64,000 nt of DNA from Terrimonas_A sp051954695 (GTDB lineage Bacteria > Bacteroidota > Bacteroidia > Chitinophagales > Chitinophagaceae): NCBI GenBank assembly GCA_051954695.1, contig JBQCHL010000020.1, positions 62,001-126,000 on the forward strand. The letters are read 5' to 3'. The notes beneath the pieces are model-generated. The model worked only from the letters and a program-made list of their open reading frames with translations, was not told the DNA's origin and did no database searches. Shown here piece by piece: positions 16,357 to 24,730 of the stretch. The translations under genes were made by a program, and so were the position numbers. Position 1 is the first letter of the stretch, and each line of letters starts with the position of its first letter.

Positions 16357-17349
16357 ATGAAGAAGAAAAAAATAGCCCTGGTAACAGGCGGATACTCAGG
16401 CGAAGCAGTAATATCCTATAAAAGCGCTGTTACTATCAGCAATCATCTCGACAGGCAACTTTTTGATGTTTACCAGATAGATATTAATCCCAAAGGCTGG
16501 TTTTATGAAGCTGCTGATGGCCAAAAAATAGTTGTTGACAAAAATGATTTTTCCCTGCAGGTAAACGATGAAAAGATCACTTTCGATGCAGTATTCATTG
16601 GCATGCACGGCACACCCGGTGAAGATGGTAAACTGCAAGGATATTTTGATGTGCTGAACATACCTTACACCAGTTGCGATGCGGCTACTTCTGCCATCAC
16701 CTTCAATAAAAGATATACAGTGGCAGTGGCCAGGATGGCCGGCATTGCTGTAGCTAATTCCATACACCTTTTCAAACATTCTCCTTTACCTGCCAGCGAA
16801 GTAGCTGATAAGCTAAAGCTGCCGGTATTCGTAAAGCCCAACAATGGTGGTTCCAGCATCGGCATGAGCCGGGTTGATAAGGCAGAACACCTCGCTGCTG
16901 CTATTGAAAAAGCTTTTAAAGAAGACAACCAGGTGCTGGTGGAAGAAATGATCCAGGGCCGCGAATTCACTGTCGGCGTTTTTAAAACAAAAGGCAATAT
17001 CATTGTACTGCCGATCACAGAAGTGAAAGCGCATGATAGTAAGGAGTTCTTCGATTTTGAAGCCAAATACCAGGGCAAATCAACGGAAACCACTCCGGCC
17101 GTAGTAGATGAAGCCATTGCTGATAAGATCAGGGAAGCTGCCCGTAAAATATATACCGTATTCAATTGCAAAAGCGTGGTCCGGATAGATTTTATTTATA
17201 ATGAAGAAAGCCAGCGGCCTTTTATGCTGGAAATAAATACTATTCCCGGACAAAGCGAGGCCAGTATAGTGCCACAGCAGGTTAAAGCTATGGGCTGGAG
17301 CCTTACAGAGTTTTACACCAAACTTACAGAGGAGGCTCTAATAAATTGA
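16357..17349 (+). CDS. ddl: D-alanine-D-alanine ligase
   Basis: 330 residues. ATP-grasp enzyme joining two D-alanines for peptidoglycan precursors. Recognisable motifs: VFIGMHGTPGEDGKLQG, KPNNGGSSIGM (ATP-binding loop) and FMLEINTIPGQ (metal-binding Glu and Asn). The reading frame is open from a TTG at 16342, but the ATG at 16357 gives the normal start MKKKKIALVTGG. It is followed 40 nt later by a PASTA protein and a rhodanese in the same direction, probably one operon. Upstream are two copies of TACTTTTG (16319-16326 and 16333-16340), either of which could be the -7 box. Confidence 0.95.
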   Translation: MKKKKIALVTGGYSGEAVISYKSAVTISNHLDRQLFDVYQIDINPKGWFYEAADGQKIVVDKNDFSLQVNDEKITFDAVFIGMHGTPGEDGKLQGYFDVLNIPYTSCDAATSAITFNKRYTVAVARMAGIAVANSIHLFKHSPLPASEVADKLKLPVFVKPNNGGSSIGMSRVDKAEHLAAAIEKAFKEDNQVLVEEMIQGREFTVGVFKTKGNIIVLPITEVKAHDSKEFFDFEAKYQGKSTETTPAVVDEAIADKIREAARKIYTVFNCKSVVRIDFIYNEESQRPFMLEINTIPGQSEASIVPQQVKAMGWSLTEFYTKLTEEALIN

Positions 17350-17389
17350 CCTGCATCAGCGTTCATGTATAAACCCCCAAGATCCAGTA

Positions 17390-18199
17390 ATGTTTAAATT
17401 CATCACCCATCGCCCTTTATGGGCCAATATCCTGGCAGCGATCGTTATTGCGCTGATCATTTTTTTCATTTTTATCTTTTCGCTCAACTGGCTTACTCAT
17501 CATAACCAGGCCAAGGCTGTGCCGCTGGTACAGGGCAAAGGATATGAGGATGCAAAGGATATACTGGAAAAAGCAGGCTTTGAAGTGGTGATACAGGATT
17601 CACTTTATATTGATACAGCCAAACCTTTGTCGGTATTGAAGCAGATCCCTGAATCTGATGAACTGGTAAAAGTAAACCGCACCGTATATCTTACTATTAA
17701 CCGTGCTGTGCCGCCCATGGTTGAAATGCCCAACCTGATCGGTTATAGTTACCGCAGTGCAGAAATGGCTTTGAAAAACGCTAACCTGCGCGTAGGTGAT
17801 ACAACTTTCCGCCCTGATTTTGCTAAAAATGCAGTACTGGAACAACGCTATAATGGCAATATCATCCGCCCGGGCGATAAAATAAGAATGGGCAGCGTTA
17901 TCTCCCTGGTATTGGGTGATGGAGTAGGGGACAGGCAGTTCCCTGTGCCCGTACTGATTGGTTTAACCTATTGTGAAGCTCAAACCCTTGCAGAAGCACA
18001 AGGTATCACTATCGGGTCAGTGATCGCTGATGGGATTGAAGATTCCTGCAATGCTTATATTTACTGGCAGCGCCCGGAAAGGTATGATGAAGAACATAGA
18101 TTCCGTTATATCCGTTCAGGCCAGATGATCGATATCAAGCTGCAAAAGGAGAAACCGGTGATTGTTGATACCGTAGGAATGCCATTGAAGCAGCAATAA
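17390..18199 (+). CDS. PASTA-domain membrane protein
   Basis: 269 residues. One transmembrane helix near the N-terminus (about 13-35, ILAAIVIALIIFFIFIFSL) is followed by three PASTA repeats starting near residues 43, 112 and 185, facing the periplasm. PASTA domains bind peptidoglycan fragments or penicillin-binding proteins. There is no kinase or transpeptidase domain, so this is a stand-alone PASTA protein as often found in Bacteroidota. Its place right after ddl supports a cell-wall role. Confidence 0.88.
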   Translation: MFKFITHRPLWANILAAIVIALIIFFIFIFSLNWLTHHNQAKAVPLVQGKGYEDAKDILEKAGFEVVIQDSLYIDTAKPLSVLKQIPESDELVKVNRTVYLTINRAVPPMVEMPNLIGYSYRSAEMALKNANLRVGDTTFRPDFAKNAVLEQRYNGNIIRPGDKIRMGSVISLVLGDGVGDRQFPVPVLIGLTYCEAQTLAEAQGITIGSVIADGIEDSCNAYIYWQRPERYDEEHRFRYIRSGQMIDIKLQKEKPVIVDTVGMPLKQQ

Positions 18200-18217
18200 C
18201 TATTTAATTAAGATATT

Positions 18218-18523
18218 ATGCAAACAATTACAGCCGAAGAACTGAAAGCCCGCCTCGATGCCGGCGAAAAACTGAATATCGTTGATGTCAGAGAACCCCA
18301 TGAGCATGCCGAATTCAATATCGGTGGTTTGCTTTATCCTCTTGGTAAAGTGCAGACCATGCAGGTGGATGAGCTTGAAGCTTTCAAAGATGAAGAGCTG
18401 ATCGTTTACTGCCGCAGCGGCAACCGTAGCGGACAGGCCTGTCTTATCCTTGATACACTTGGGTTCACTAACACCAAAAATCTTATTGGTGGTATGTTGA
18501 ACTGGCAAGACAAAATAAAATAA
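18218..18523 (+). CDS. Single-domain rhodanese (sulfurtransferase)
   Basis: 101 residues, one rhodanese domain: NIVDVREPHEHAEFNI and the active-site loop CRSGNRSG with catalytic Cys. Such small rhodaneses carry persulfide sulfur in the cytoplasm. It starts 18 nt after the PASTA gene, so the three genes from ddl on probably share a transcript that ends at the palindrome at 18522-18549. Confidence 0.92.
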   Translation: MQTITAEELKARLDAGEKLNIVDVREPHEHAEFNIGGLLYPLGKVQTMQVDELEAFKDEELIVYCRSGNRSGQACLILDTLGFTNTKNLIGGMLNWQDKIK

Positions 18524-18549
18524 AAAGAGAGGGAGCTCCCTCTCTTTTT
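18522..18549. terminator. Perfect 28-bp palindrome, bidirectional terminator
   Basis: AAAAAGAGAGGGAG and its exact complement, flanked by A and T tracts. It overlaps the last bases of both convergent genes (rhodanese and TonB receptor). Confidence 0.85.
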
Positions 18550-20716
18550 ACAATTTGATATTTACTCCGATCATATAATTCGTTCCTGCCATCGGGAAAT
18601 AATAATTATCTGCAGTGATGGCGCCATCGCTTACATAAGCGTAGGTGTAACCATTGGGCTCATACTTCCTGTTGAATACATTGTTTACCTGGCCAATGAT
18701 ATTCCATTCAGAGAATATTTTATTTCTTAACGTGAGAATGACACGTGCATCCTGTGTATAAAAAGCATTCAATTTGCGTTGTTCATTCTGCGTGTTGTCC
18801 AGGTATTGCTTTCCAACATATTTTCCCAGCAAACCTATTTCCAGGTTTTTTACCGGCAAAAAATTCAATGATGCGCCACCGACAACAGCAGGTGCAAAAG
18901 CGATGGTTGTGTTTTTATGGTCCACGCTTTGCTGCCCTATCCATTCTCCAGTGGCATCATAATCATCAAGGTATTCAGTGAATTTTTTGATCTTGTTGCG
19001 GCTGAAACTGAGATTGGCATTTGCATTCAGCCAGGAACTGAATACATATGCGCCTTGCAGTTCTATGCCTGCCCTGTAGCTGTTAGGAACATTCACACGG
19101 GTGTAGGCGCCTACGTCATTGATCATCCCGGTAAGTACCAACTGATCTTTGTACAGCATATAATAGAAGTTGGCACCGGCCTGGAAACGGCCGGCCTTTT
19201 TTTCAATGCCTGCTTCAAAATCATGCATCATTTCTTTCTTCGGCTGGTTGGTAAGGCTGGCTTCAAAATCGTCCCTGTTAGGTTCTTTCTGTCCCAGTGC
19301 ATAGCTGAGATAGGTTTGCCATCCGTTCTTTGCATAAGTAAGACCGGCTTTGGGGTTTACGAAATCAAATTTCCGGTTGATGAACAGGGTGGGGCGATCT
19401 GCAAACCCATCCATCTTATGTTGCACATGCCGGAATTGCACATCAGTGAAGAGGCTTAAGGCATTGGTAAACTGGTACTGCCATTTTGCATAAGCATTGA
19501 TATCGGTCTTTTTTGCATCCAGGTCATAATAGCGGAGGCCCTGGTCAAAACCATACTTGGCCCAGATCACATCACCATGGTGATTGCCATCATACACCGT
19601 CCATCCGCCACCGATGGTAAGCGTGTGTTTGTCACTTTTATATTGAGTGGAAAGTATCTGGCCATAGAAATAATTGTCCAGCCATTTTTGACGGACAAGA
19701 TCTGTTCTTCTAATAGTTTGTCCATCAATCACCAGGTCAGGCAATCCGTAATCTGCGAATTTTTCACCTCCTTTATAATTCTCATAATAACCTAATCCCC
19801 TGGTGAGGAAAACGGCTGTGTTGAAATGCCATTTGCTGCTTAAAGCATGGTCAAAGAATAACTGGTAATGGGTTTGCCTGTAATTATCCGTTTCATTATC
19901 GTAAGGGGCACCCGGCCTTTCAGTGCCGCTGGAATTATAGGTGCGGTCAGTTTTTAGCATCGATTCAGGCACACCATTCCATGCCTGGTAGGTTTTTTCT
20001 TTGCCTGAAAACACATTGAAACGAAGCGATGATCTGTCACCGATATAGGCACCTGACAAATAAAAGGATTGCAGGTGGCTGCTGGCCCGGTCTACATAGC
20101 CATCGCTGGTGATCTGGCTCAGGCGGGCATCGAGTGTAAAATGATCATCGATCAAACCGGTCCCGGCTTTGATAGTGTTTTTCCAGGTGTTGAATGAACC
20201 ATAACTGTTATTGATCTCTCCATAGGAAGTTTTGTTGAGCTCATTGGTAGATAAACTGACCGTTGCTCCAAAAGCTGATGCTCCATTGGAAGAAGTGCCC
20301 ACACCACGTTGGATCTGGATCGAATTGACAGAAGAAGTGAAATCAGGAAGGTTCACAAAGAAAGCACCCATGCTCTCTGCATCATTGAAAGGAATGCCAT
20401 TGAGCGTAATATTGGTGCGGGTGGCATCTGTGCCGCGGATGCGCATGGCCGTATAGCCGACCCCTGTACCGGCATCCGAGTTAACTACTACTGAAGGCGT
20501 CTGGTTGAGGATAAAAGGGATATCCTGTCCCAGGTTCAGCTTGCCGATCTCCTTTTTATTGAGATTGGACTTGGTGAAGGGGGCTTTTTCGCCGGCCCTG
20601 ATGGCCCTGACCTCAACGGGTGCAAGGGAATAAAAACTGTCTGTACCTGTTTGTTGCTGGGCCATAATAGCAGAACAGCCCATGAACGAAAATGAGATGA
20701 GTGCAATCCTCTTCAT
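18548..20716 (-). CDS. TonB-dependent outer-membrane receptor, probably for thiamine or a precursor
   Basis: 722 residues: signal peptide ending near MAQQQ, plug domain (about 30-150, containing MRIRGTDATRTNITLNGIPFND) and a 22-strand-type barrel with many aromatic strand ends, ending NYMIGVNIKL. These receptors import scarce nutrients using TonB energy. The gene is preceded by a TPP riboswitch on the same strand, which points to thiamine, thiamine phosphate or a pyrimidine/thiazole precursor as substrate. That assignment rests on the riboswitch, not on the barrel sequence. No inner-membrane thiamine transporter is adjacent. Confidence 0.92.
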   Translation of the reverse strand: MKRIALISFSFMGCSAIMAQQQTGTDSFYSLAPVEVRAIRAGEKAPFTKSNLNKKEIGKLNLGQDIPFILNQTPSVVVNSDAGTGVGYTAMRIRGTDATRTNITLNGIPFNDAESMGAFFVNLPDFTSSVNSIQIQRGVGTSSNGASAFGATVSLSTNELNKTSYGEINNSYGSFNTWKNTIKAGTGLIDDHFTLDARLSQITSDGYVDRASSHLQSFYLSGAYIGDRSSLRFNVFSGKEKTYQAWNGVPESMLKTDRTYNSSGTERPGAPYDNETDNYRQTHYQLFFDHALSSKWHFNTAVFLTRGLGYYENYKGGEKFADYGLPDLVIDGQTIRRTDLVRQKWLDNYFYGQILSTQYKSDKHTLTIGGGWTVYDGNHHGDVIWAKYGFDQGLRYYDLDAKKTDINAYAKWQYQFTNALSLFTDVQFRHVQHKMDGFADRPTLFINRKFDFVNPKAGLTYAKNGWQTYLSYALGQKEPNRDDFEASLTNQPKKEMMHDFEAGIEKKAGRFQAGANFYYMLYKDQLVLTGMINDVGAYTRVNVPNSYRAGIELQGAYVFSSWLNANANLSFSRNKIKKFTEYLDDYDATGEWIGQQSVDHKNTTIAFAPAVVGGASLNFLPVKNLEIGLLGKYVGKQYLDNTQNEQRKLNAFYTQDARVILTLRNKIFSEWNIIGQVNNVFNRKYEPNGYTYAYVSDGAITADNYYFPMAGTNYMIGVNIKL

Positions 20717-20777
20717 TTTTTTAATTTAAACGGTTAAAAAATGAGAGGGAAATGCTGTGGGAGAAAGGACATACGAA

Positions 20778-20866
20778 AGACTCCTTCCCTGCGCAGGCAT
20801 TACCCTGATCAGGTTTACGGGTATAATCTCAGATCGCAGCCACTGGCTGCAAACACCCCGGGAAAC
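20778..20866 (-). promoter_or_regulatory. TPP riboswitch (THI element)
   Basis: Minus strand shows the conserved pieces in order: CGGGGTG, CTGAGA (complement of 20827-20832), ACCC, ACCTGATC (20807-20814), GGGTAATGCC (20796-20805) and GGGAAGGA (20782-20789). It lies 62-150 nt upstream of the TonB receptor start. TPP binding is expected to lower expression of the receptor. The spacing leaves room for translational control near the start codon; no terminator hairpin is seen. Confidence 0.92.
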
Positions 20867-20905
20867 GCTGAAAACTTACAAGCTTTCACCATGTAAGAAC
20901 TGGGT

Positions 20906-20913
20906 CAAAAATA
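20906..20913 (-). promoter_or_regulatory. -7 element of the riboswitch-TonB receptor transcript
   Basis: TATTTTTG on the minus strand, about 40 nt upstream of the riboswitch core. No TTG at -33. Confidence 0.6.
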
Positions 20914-20978
20914 GGAAAATTCCGGTTTATTGTAACTTTTCGGAAACCTGCAGCGTAACATATCAAACAACTTGGTTT

Positions 20979-21692
20979 ATGAAAAAGATATTTTACTCAT
21001 TACTGCTCCTGGCTTTCGGCCCTGCTGCACTTGCCCAGCAGCCTACTATAAAAGACCCCAATGTGCAGGTGCGGGAAGCTAAAAACTTTACGGTGATCCG
21101 TTTAGCCAGCGCATTTGATGTGTATCTCACGCAAGGTGCTGAGGAATCAGTGGCTGTAAGCGCAGGAGAAACTGAATACCTGGAAGATATAAAAGTGGAA
21201 GTGAAAAATGGCGTGCTGGATATCAACTACAAACCCAAAAAAGGCTGGGGCAGGGGTAACCGCAAACTCAAAGCTTATATTTCTTTTAAGCAATTGGACA
21301 AGCTGGAAGTAAGCGGCGCTTGTGATGTGGACATTGTTGGTGTATGGAAAGCGGATGGTGCCAGGATTGAACTTTCCGGGGCCAGCGACCTGACAGGCCA
21401 GGTGAATATCACTAAGCTCAATTTTGATATCAGTGGCGCTTCCGACGTAAAACTGACCGGTAATGTAGGCCAGTTGGCTATCGATGCCAGTGGCGCCAGC
21501 AGTTTCAAAGGGTTTGACCTTTCAGCCGATTATTGCAGTGCTGACGTTTCTGGGGCAAGCGATGTGCGTATACAGGTCAATAAAGAATTATCTGTAATTG
21601 CAAGCGGAGCCAGTGATGTGCATTATAAAGGAAGCGGTTTGATCCGCGATGTGCGCACGAGTGGAGCGAGTAGTGTGAAAAGAAGTTCCTGA
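20979..21692 (+). CDS. Secreted DUF2807 (GIN-domain) protein
   Basis: 237 residues from the ATG at 20979: signal peptide (MKKIFYSLLLLAFGPAALAQ), then a right-handed beta-helix-like domain with a repeating G(A/T)SDV pattern (SGACDVDI, SGASDLTG, SGASDVKL, SGASSFKG, SGASDVRI, SGASDVHY, SGASSVKR) about every 20 residues. This is the DUF2807 'putative auto-transporter adhesin head' family, of unknown function, common in Bacteroidota. The frame runs open upstream to 20757 only because it reads through the riboswitch region. A strong terminator follows. Confidence 0.88.
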   Translation: MKKIFYSLLLLAFGPAALAQQPTIKDPNVQVREAKNFTVIRLASAFDVYLTQGAEESVAVSAGETEYLEDIKVEVKNGVLDINYKPKKGWGRGNRKLKAYISFKQLDKLEVSGACDVDIVGVWKADGARIELSGASDLTGQVNITKLNFDISGASDVKLTGNVGQLAIDASGASSFKGFDLSADYCSADVSGASDVRIQVNKELSVIASGASDVHYKGSGLIRDVRTSGASSVKRSS

Positions 21693-21713
21693 CCGATTTT
21701 ACATAATATTGAT

Positions 21714-21755
21714 GCAGAGGGCGTATTATGGTGTTAGCTATAATACGCCCTCTGC
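21714..21755 (+). terminator. Terminator after DUF2807 gene
   Basis: Perfect 16-bp stem (21714-21729 with 21740-21755) with a 10-nt loop, followed by TTTTATAATTTT. Confidence 0.85.
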
Positions 21756-21776
21756 TTTTATAATTTTCATATTTGT

Positions 21777-21807
21777 TTGGCTGGTAATAATTATAGCCTT
21801 ACCTTTG
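21777..21807 (+). promoter_or_regulatory. Promoter of tRNA-fMet
   Basis: TTG (21777-21779), 20-nt spacer, TACCTTTG (21800-21807), ending 10 nt before the first base of the tRNA. Confidence 0.82.
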
Positions 21808-21817
21808 CAGCCCACAT

Positions 21818-21889
<72 letters not shown>

Positions 21890-21895
21890 CAAACG

Positions 21896-21926
21896 AAAGG
21901 TCCGGCCAACCCTGGCTGGACCTTTT
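21896..21926 (+). terminator. Terminator after tRNA-fMet
   Basis: Stem AAAGGTCC-GCCA with TGGC-GGACCTTT (21896-21908 with 21913-21925, one mismatch), then T-rich sequence. Confidence 0.8.
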
Positions 21927-22018
21927 AATTTTCCAGGACAGTTGCAGTCAACTGGCACGGATTGATTACCTCCTTCTACGCACGACCTGCGCGAGTCCCG
22001 GAATGTTTACATGATTAT

Positions 22019-22885
22019 ATGAAAGCTGGATTCGTCAATATCTTCGGTCGCCCTAATGCAGGGAAAAGCACGCTGCTAAATGCGCTGATGGGAGAGAAGC
22101 TCGCTATCGTATCGCCCAAAGTGCAAACCACCCGTCATCGTATCAAAGCGATCATGACGGAGAAAGATTACCAGATCATTTTTTCTGATACACCAGGCAT
22201 CATCGAACCAAAATATAAGCTGCATGAAAAGATGATGCAGGCTGTAAAAAGCGCATTGGAAGATGCAGATCTTGCCCTGCTCATCGTGGATGTAAATGAA
22301 AACTGGGAAGAGTGCCATACTATCTTTGAGGCACTCCGTCTCAGAGTGCCGGCCCTGGTAGTGATCAATAAAATAGACCGAGCATCCCAGCAGAAAATAC
22401 AGGATGCCATTGCTTTTTTTTCTGCAAAGAAATATTGCAAAGGAACGATCACGATCTCGGCAACGAGTGGAATAAATCTGAAGGCTTTCCTGAAGCCGAT
22501 ACTGGAATTGCTTCCTGAAGGCGACCCTTTTTACAATGAGGATGATATTACCGATCTGCCCACCAAGTTCTTTGTGGGAGAAATGATCCGGGAAAAAATA
22601 TATGAGCTGGTGGAAGATGAGATACCTTATCATACCGCAGTACTGGTAAGAGAGTTCAAGGAGAAGATGACACTGATAAAGATCGTGGCCGATATCATCG
22701 TTCATCGCGAAACGCAGAAGGCCATTATCATTGGTGAAAAAGGAAGCATGATCAGGAAACTGGGTACAGAGGCAAGAAAAGAGATCGAAGCATTCTTACA
22801 GCAAAAGGTATTCCTGGAACTTTTTGTAAAAGTGAAACCGAAATGGAGAGAAAATGAATTGCAGTTGAAGGAGTATGGATATTGA
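22019..22885 (+). CDS. era: GTPase Era
   Basis: 288 residues from the ATG at 22019. N-terminal GTPase domain with G1 GRPNAGKS, G3 DTPG, G4 NKID; C-terminal KH domain with GEKGSMIRKLGTEARKEIE. Era binds the 3' end of 16S rRNA and helps assemble the 30S subunit. The open frame extends to 21962 but those residues have no family match. der follows 45 nt downstream; the two ribosome-assembly GTPases probably share a transcript. Confidence 0.96.
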   Translation: MKAGFVNIFGRPNAGKSTLLNALMGEKLAIVSPKVQTTRHRIKAIMTEKDYQIIFSDTPGIIEPKYKLHEKMMQAVKSALEDADLALLIVDVNENWEECHTIFEALRLRVPALVVINKIDRASQQKIQDAIAFFSAKKYCKGTITISATSGINLKAFLKPILELLPEGDPFYNEDDITDLPTKFFVGEMIREKIYELVEDEIPYHTAVLVREFKEKMTLIKIVADIIVHRETQKAIIIGEKGSMIRKLGTEARKEIEAFLQQKVFLELFVKVKPKWRENELQLKEYGY

Positions 22886-22930
22886 GGGCTTAAACTTTGA
22901 ATAGAACAACTAACAACTTTTAAGATATAT

Positions 22931-24250
22931 ATGAGTTTTACAGTAGCAATAGTAGGCCGGCCCAATGTAGGCAAAAGCACTTTCTTCAATCGCTTGCTGG
23001 AGCAGCGGAAAGCGATCGTGGATGATGTGAGTGGTGTTACGCGCGACAGGCAATACGGTGTTGCCGACTGGAATGGAAAGACCTTCAACGTAATTGATAC
23101 GGGCGGGTTTGTAGCCGGCAGTGAGGACGTATTTGAAAAAGAGATCGCCAAGCAGGTGCTGATCGCTGTGGACGAAGCTGATGCCATTATTTTTATGGTA
23201 GATGCTCAAACAGGTATGACGGAACTGGACGATTCAATGGCACATGTGCTGAGGCGCAGTACCAAACCGGTTTTCCTGACCGTCAATAAAGTAGACAATA
23301 GTGAGCGGCTGCTCGAAGCATCCGAATTTTATAGTCTCGGTTTTGAACAAATCTTTTTTATTGCAGCGGCCAGCGGCAGTGGCAGCGGTGAGTTGCTGGA
23401 TGCTATTGCAGAGCTGATCAAAGCAGAAGATGATGCAGCAGAAGAAACTGCGGAGATGAGTGCATTGCCCAAGTTTGCGATCATCGGTCAGCCCAATGTA
23501 GGCAAATCTTCTTTGCTGAATGCACTGATTGGCCAGGAAAGAACGATTGTAAGCGATATTGCCGGTACTACACGTGATACTATTCACACGCACTATAATT
23601 TATTTCAGAAAGAATTTATACTGATCGATACGGCAGGTATCCGCCGGAAGACCAAAGTGCATGAAGACCTCGAGTTCTACTCCGTGATCAGGGCCATCAA
23701 AGCAATGGATGAAGCAGATGTATGTCTTATACTGCTGGATGCCGAGAAAGGTATTACTGCGCAGGACCTCAATATCTTCAGCCTGGCTGTTCGCAAAGGG
23801 AAGGGGGTTGTGGTGCTGGTGAATAAATGGGACCTGTTAAAAAAGGAAACCAATACAGCCAAAGAATATGAAGCTGCATTGAAAAAAAGACTGGCTCCTT
23901 TCAGCGATGTACCGATCCTTTTCATTTCTGCCAAAGAAAAGACCAGGATATTCAAAGCCATTGAAGTGGGGCTGGAAGTGTTTGAAAACCGCCGCAGGAG
24001 AATATCCACTTCCGAATTAAATGATGCTATGCTGAAGGCGGTAGAGAATTATCATGCGCCGGTGGTAAGGGGACATGCGGTGAAAATCAAGTTTGTAACA
24101 CAGTTGCCTACAGCTGTTCCTTCTTTTGCATTTTTCTGCAATTTCCCGGACGATATAAAAACACCTTATAAGAATTACCTTGAAAACCAGCTGAGGCAGC
24201 AGTTTGACCTGAAAGGGGTACCGGTAAGGCTTTTCTTCAGGAAAAAGTGA
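22931..24250 (+). CDS. der: Ribosome biogenesis GTPase Der (EngA)
   Basis: 439 residues with two GTPase domains in tandem (GRPNVGKS near residue 9 and GQPNVGKS near residue 185) and a C-terminal KH-like domain, the standard Der layout. It acts in 50S subunit assembly. It is placed directly after era, an arrangement frequent in Bacteroidota. Confidence 0.96.
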   Translation: MSFTVAIVGRPNVGKSTFFNRLLEQRKAIVDDVSGVTRDRQYGVADWNGKTFNVIDTGGFVAGSEDVFEKEIAKQVLIAVDEADAIIFMVDAQTGMTELDDSMAHVLRRSTKPVFLTVNKVDNSERLLEASEFYSLGFEQIFFIAAASGSGSGELLDAIAELIKAEDDAAEETAEMSALPKFAIIGQPNVGKSSLLNALIGQERTIVSDIAGTTRDTIHTHYNLFQKEFILIDTAGIRRKTKVHEDLEFYSVIRAIKAMDEADVCLILLDAEKGITAQDLNIFSLAVRKGKGVVVLVNKWDLLKKETNTAKEYEAALKKRLAPFSDVPILFISAKEKTRIFKAIEVGLEVFENRRRRISTSELNDAMLKAVENYHAPVVRGHAVKIKFVTQLPTAVPSFAFFCNFPDDIKTPYKNYLENQLRQQFDLKGVPVRLFFRKK

Positions 24251-24309
24251 AAAACAAGAAGTTAGAGCACCGAATCGATTGATTTTTCAGTAAAAATACT
24301 GTTAAGAAT

Positions 24310-24339
24310 TTGTTTATTTGAATTCGGCTATTACCTTTG
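24310..24339 (+). promoter_or_regulatory. Promoter of the small lipoprotein gene
   Basis: TTG (24310-24312), 19-nt spacer, TACCTTTG (24332-24339), 25 nt before the ATG. Confidence 0.78.
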
Positions 24340-24364
24340 CGAACAAATTTTAAAACCCATCGCA

Positions 24365-24580
24365 ATGAAAAAATTACTTGCAATTTTCGCTATCGCTGCT
24401 ATCGTAGTAGCTTGTAACAACGAATCTGCAACTTCTGCTGAAGACGCTCAAAAAGTAGCAGACTCTTTACGTACAGACAGCCTGAACAAAGCTGCTGAAG
24501 CTGCTGCTAAAGCTGCCGCTGATACAATGAAAGCTGCAACTGACTCCCTGAAATCAACTGTTGATTCTCTGAAAAAATAA
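24365..24580 (+). CDS. Small coiled-coil lipoprotein (paralogue of 52302-52517)
   Basis: 71 residues. Lipobox IVVAC (Cys17), then an Ala/Lys/Asp/Ser-rich helical tail with the repeated element DSL (DSLRTDSLNKAAEAAAKAAA, then DTMKAATDSLKSTVDSLKK). It looks like a short lipid-anchored helix, similar in style to Braun-type lipoprotein but without evidence of a peptidoglycan link. It has its own strong promoter and terminator, which fits an abundant structural or stress protein. A second gene of identical length and architecture lies at 52302. Confidence 0.85.
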   Translation: MKKLLAIFAIAAIVVACNNESATSAEDAQKVADSLRTDSLNKAAEAAAKAAADTMKAATDSLKSTVDSLKK

Positions 24581-24610
24581 TTTTCTTAAGATTTTTTCTG
24601 TAAGAAATTT

Positions 24611-24638
24611 CCTCCCGCTTGCGGGAGGTTTTTTTTAC
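24611..24638 (+). terminator. Terminator after the small lipoprotein
   Basis: 8-bp GC-rich stem (CCTCCCGC, 24611-24618 with 24621-24628) followed by eight or more T. Confidence 0.9.
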
Positions 24639-24730
24639 AATAAATCTTCGTTTTTTTCCCCTTGCCCGGCTTCCCCCGCATTTTACCTTCAATATCCCGT
24701 CGTCAAAACCGGGATTTAAAATAGCGTAAA

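Noticed and set aside
20757..20978. N-terminal extension of the DUF2807 protein
   Set aside because: The extra residues come from reading the antisense of the TPP riboswitch; a clean signal peptide begins at 20979.
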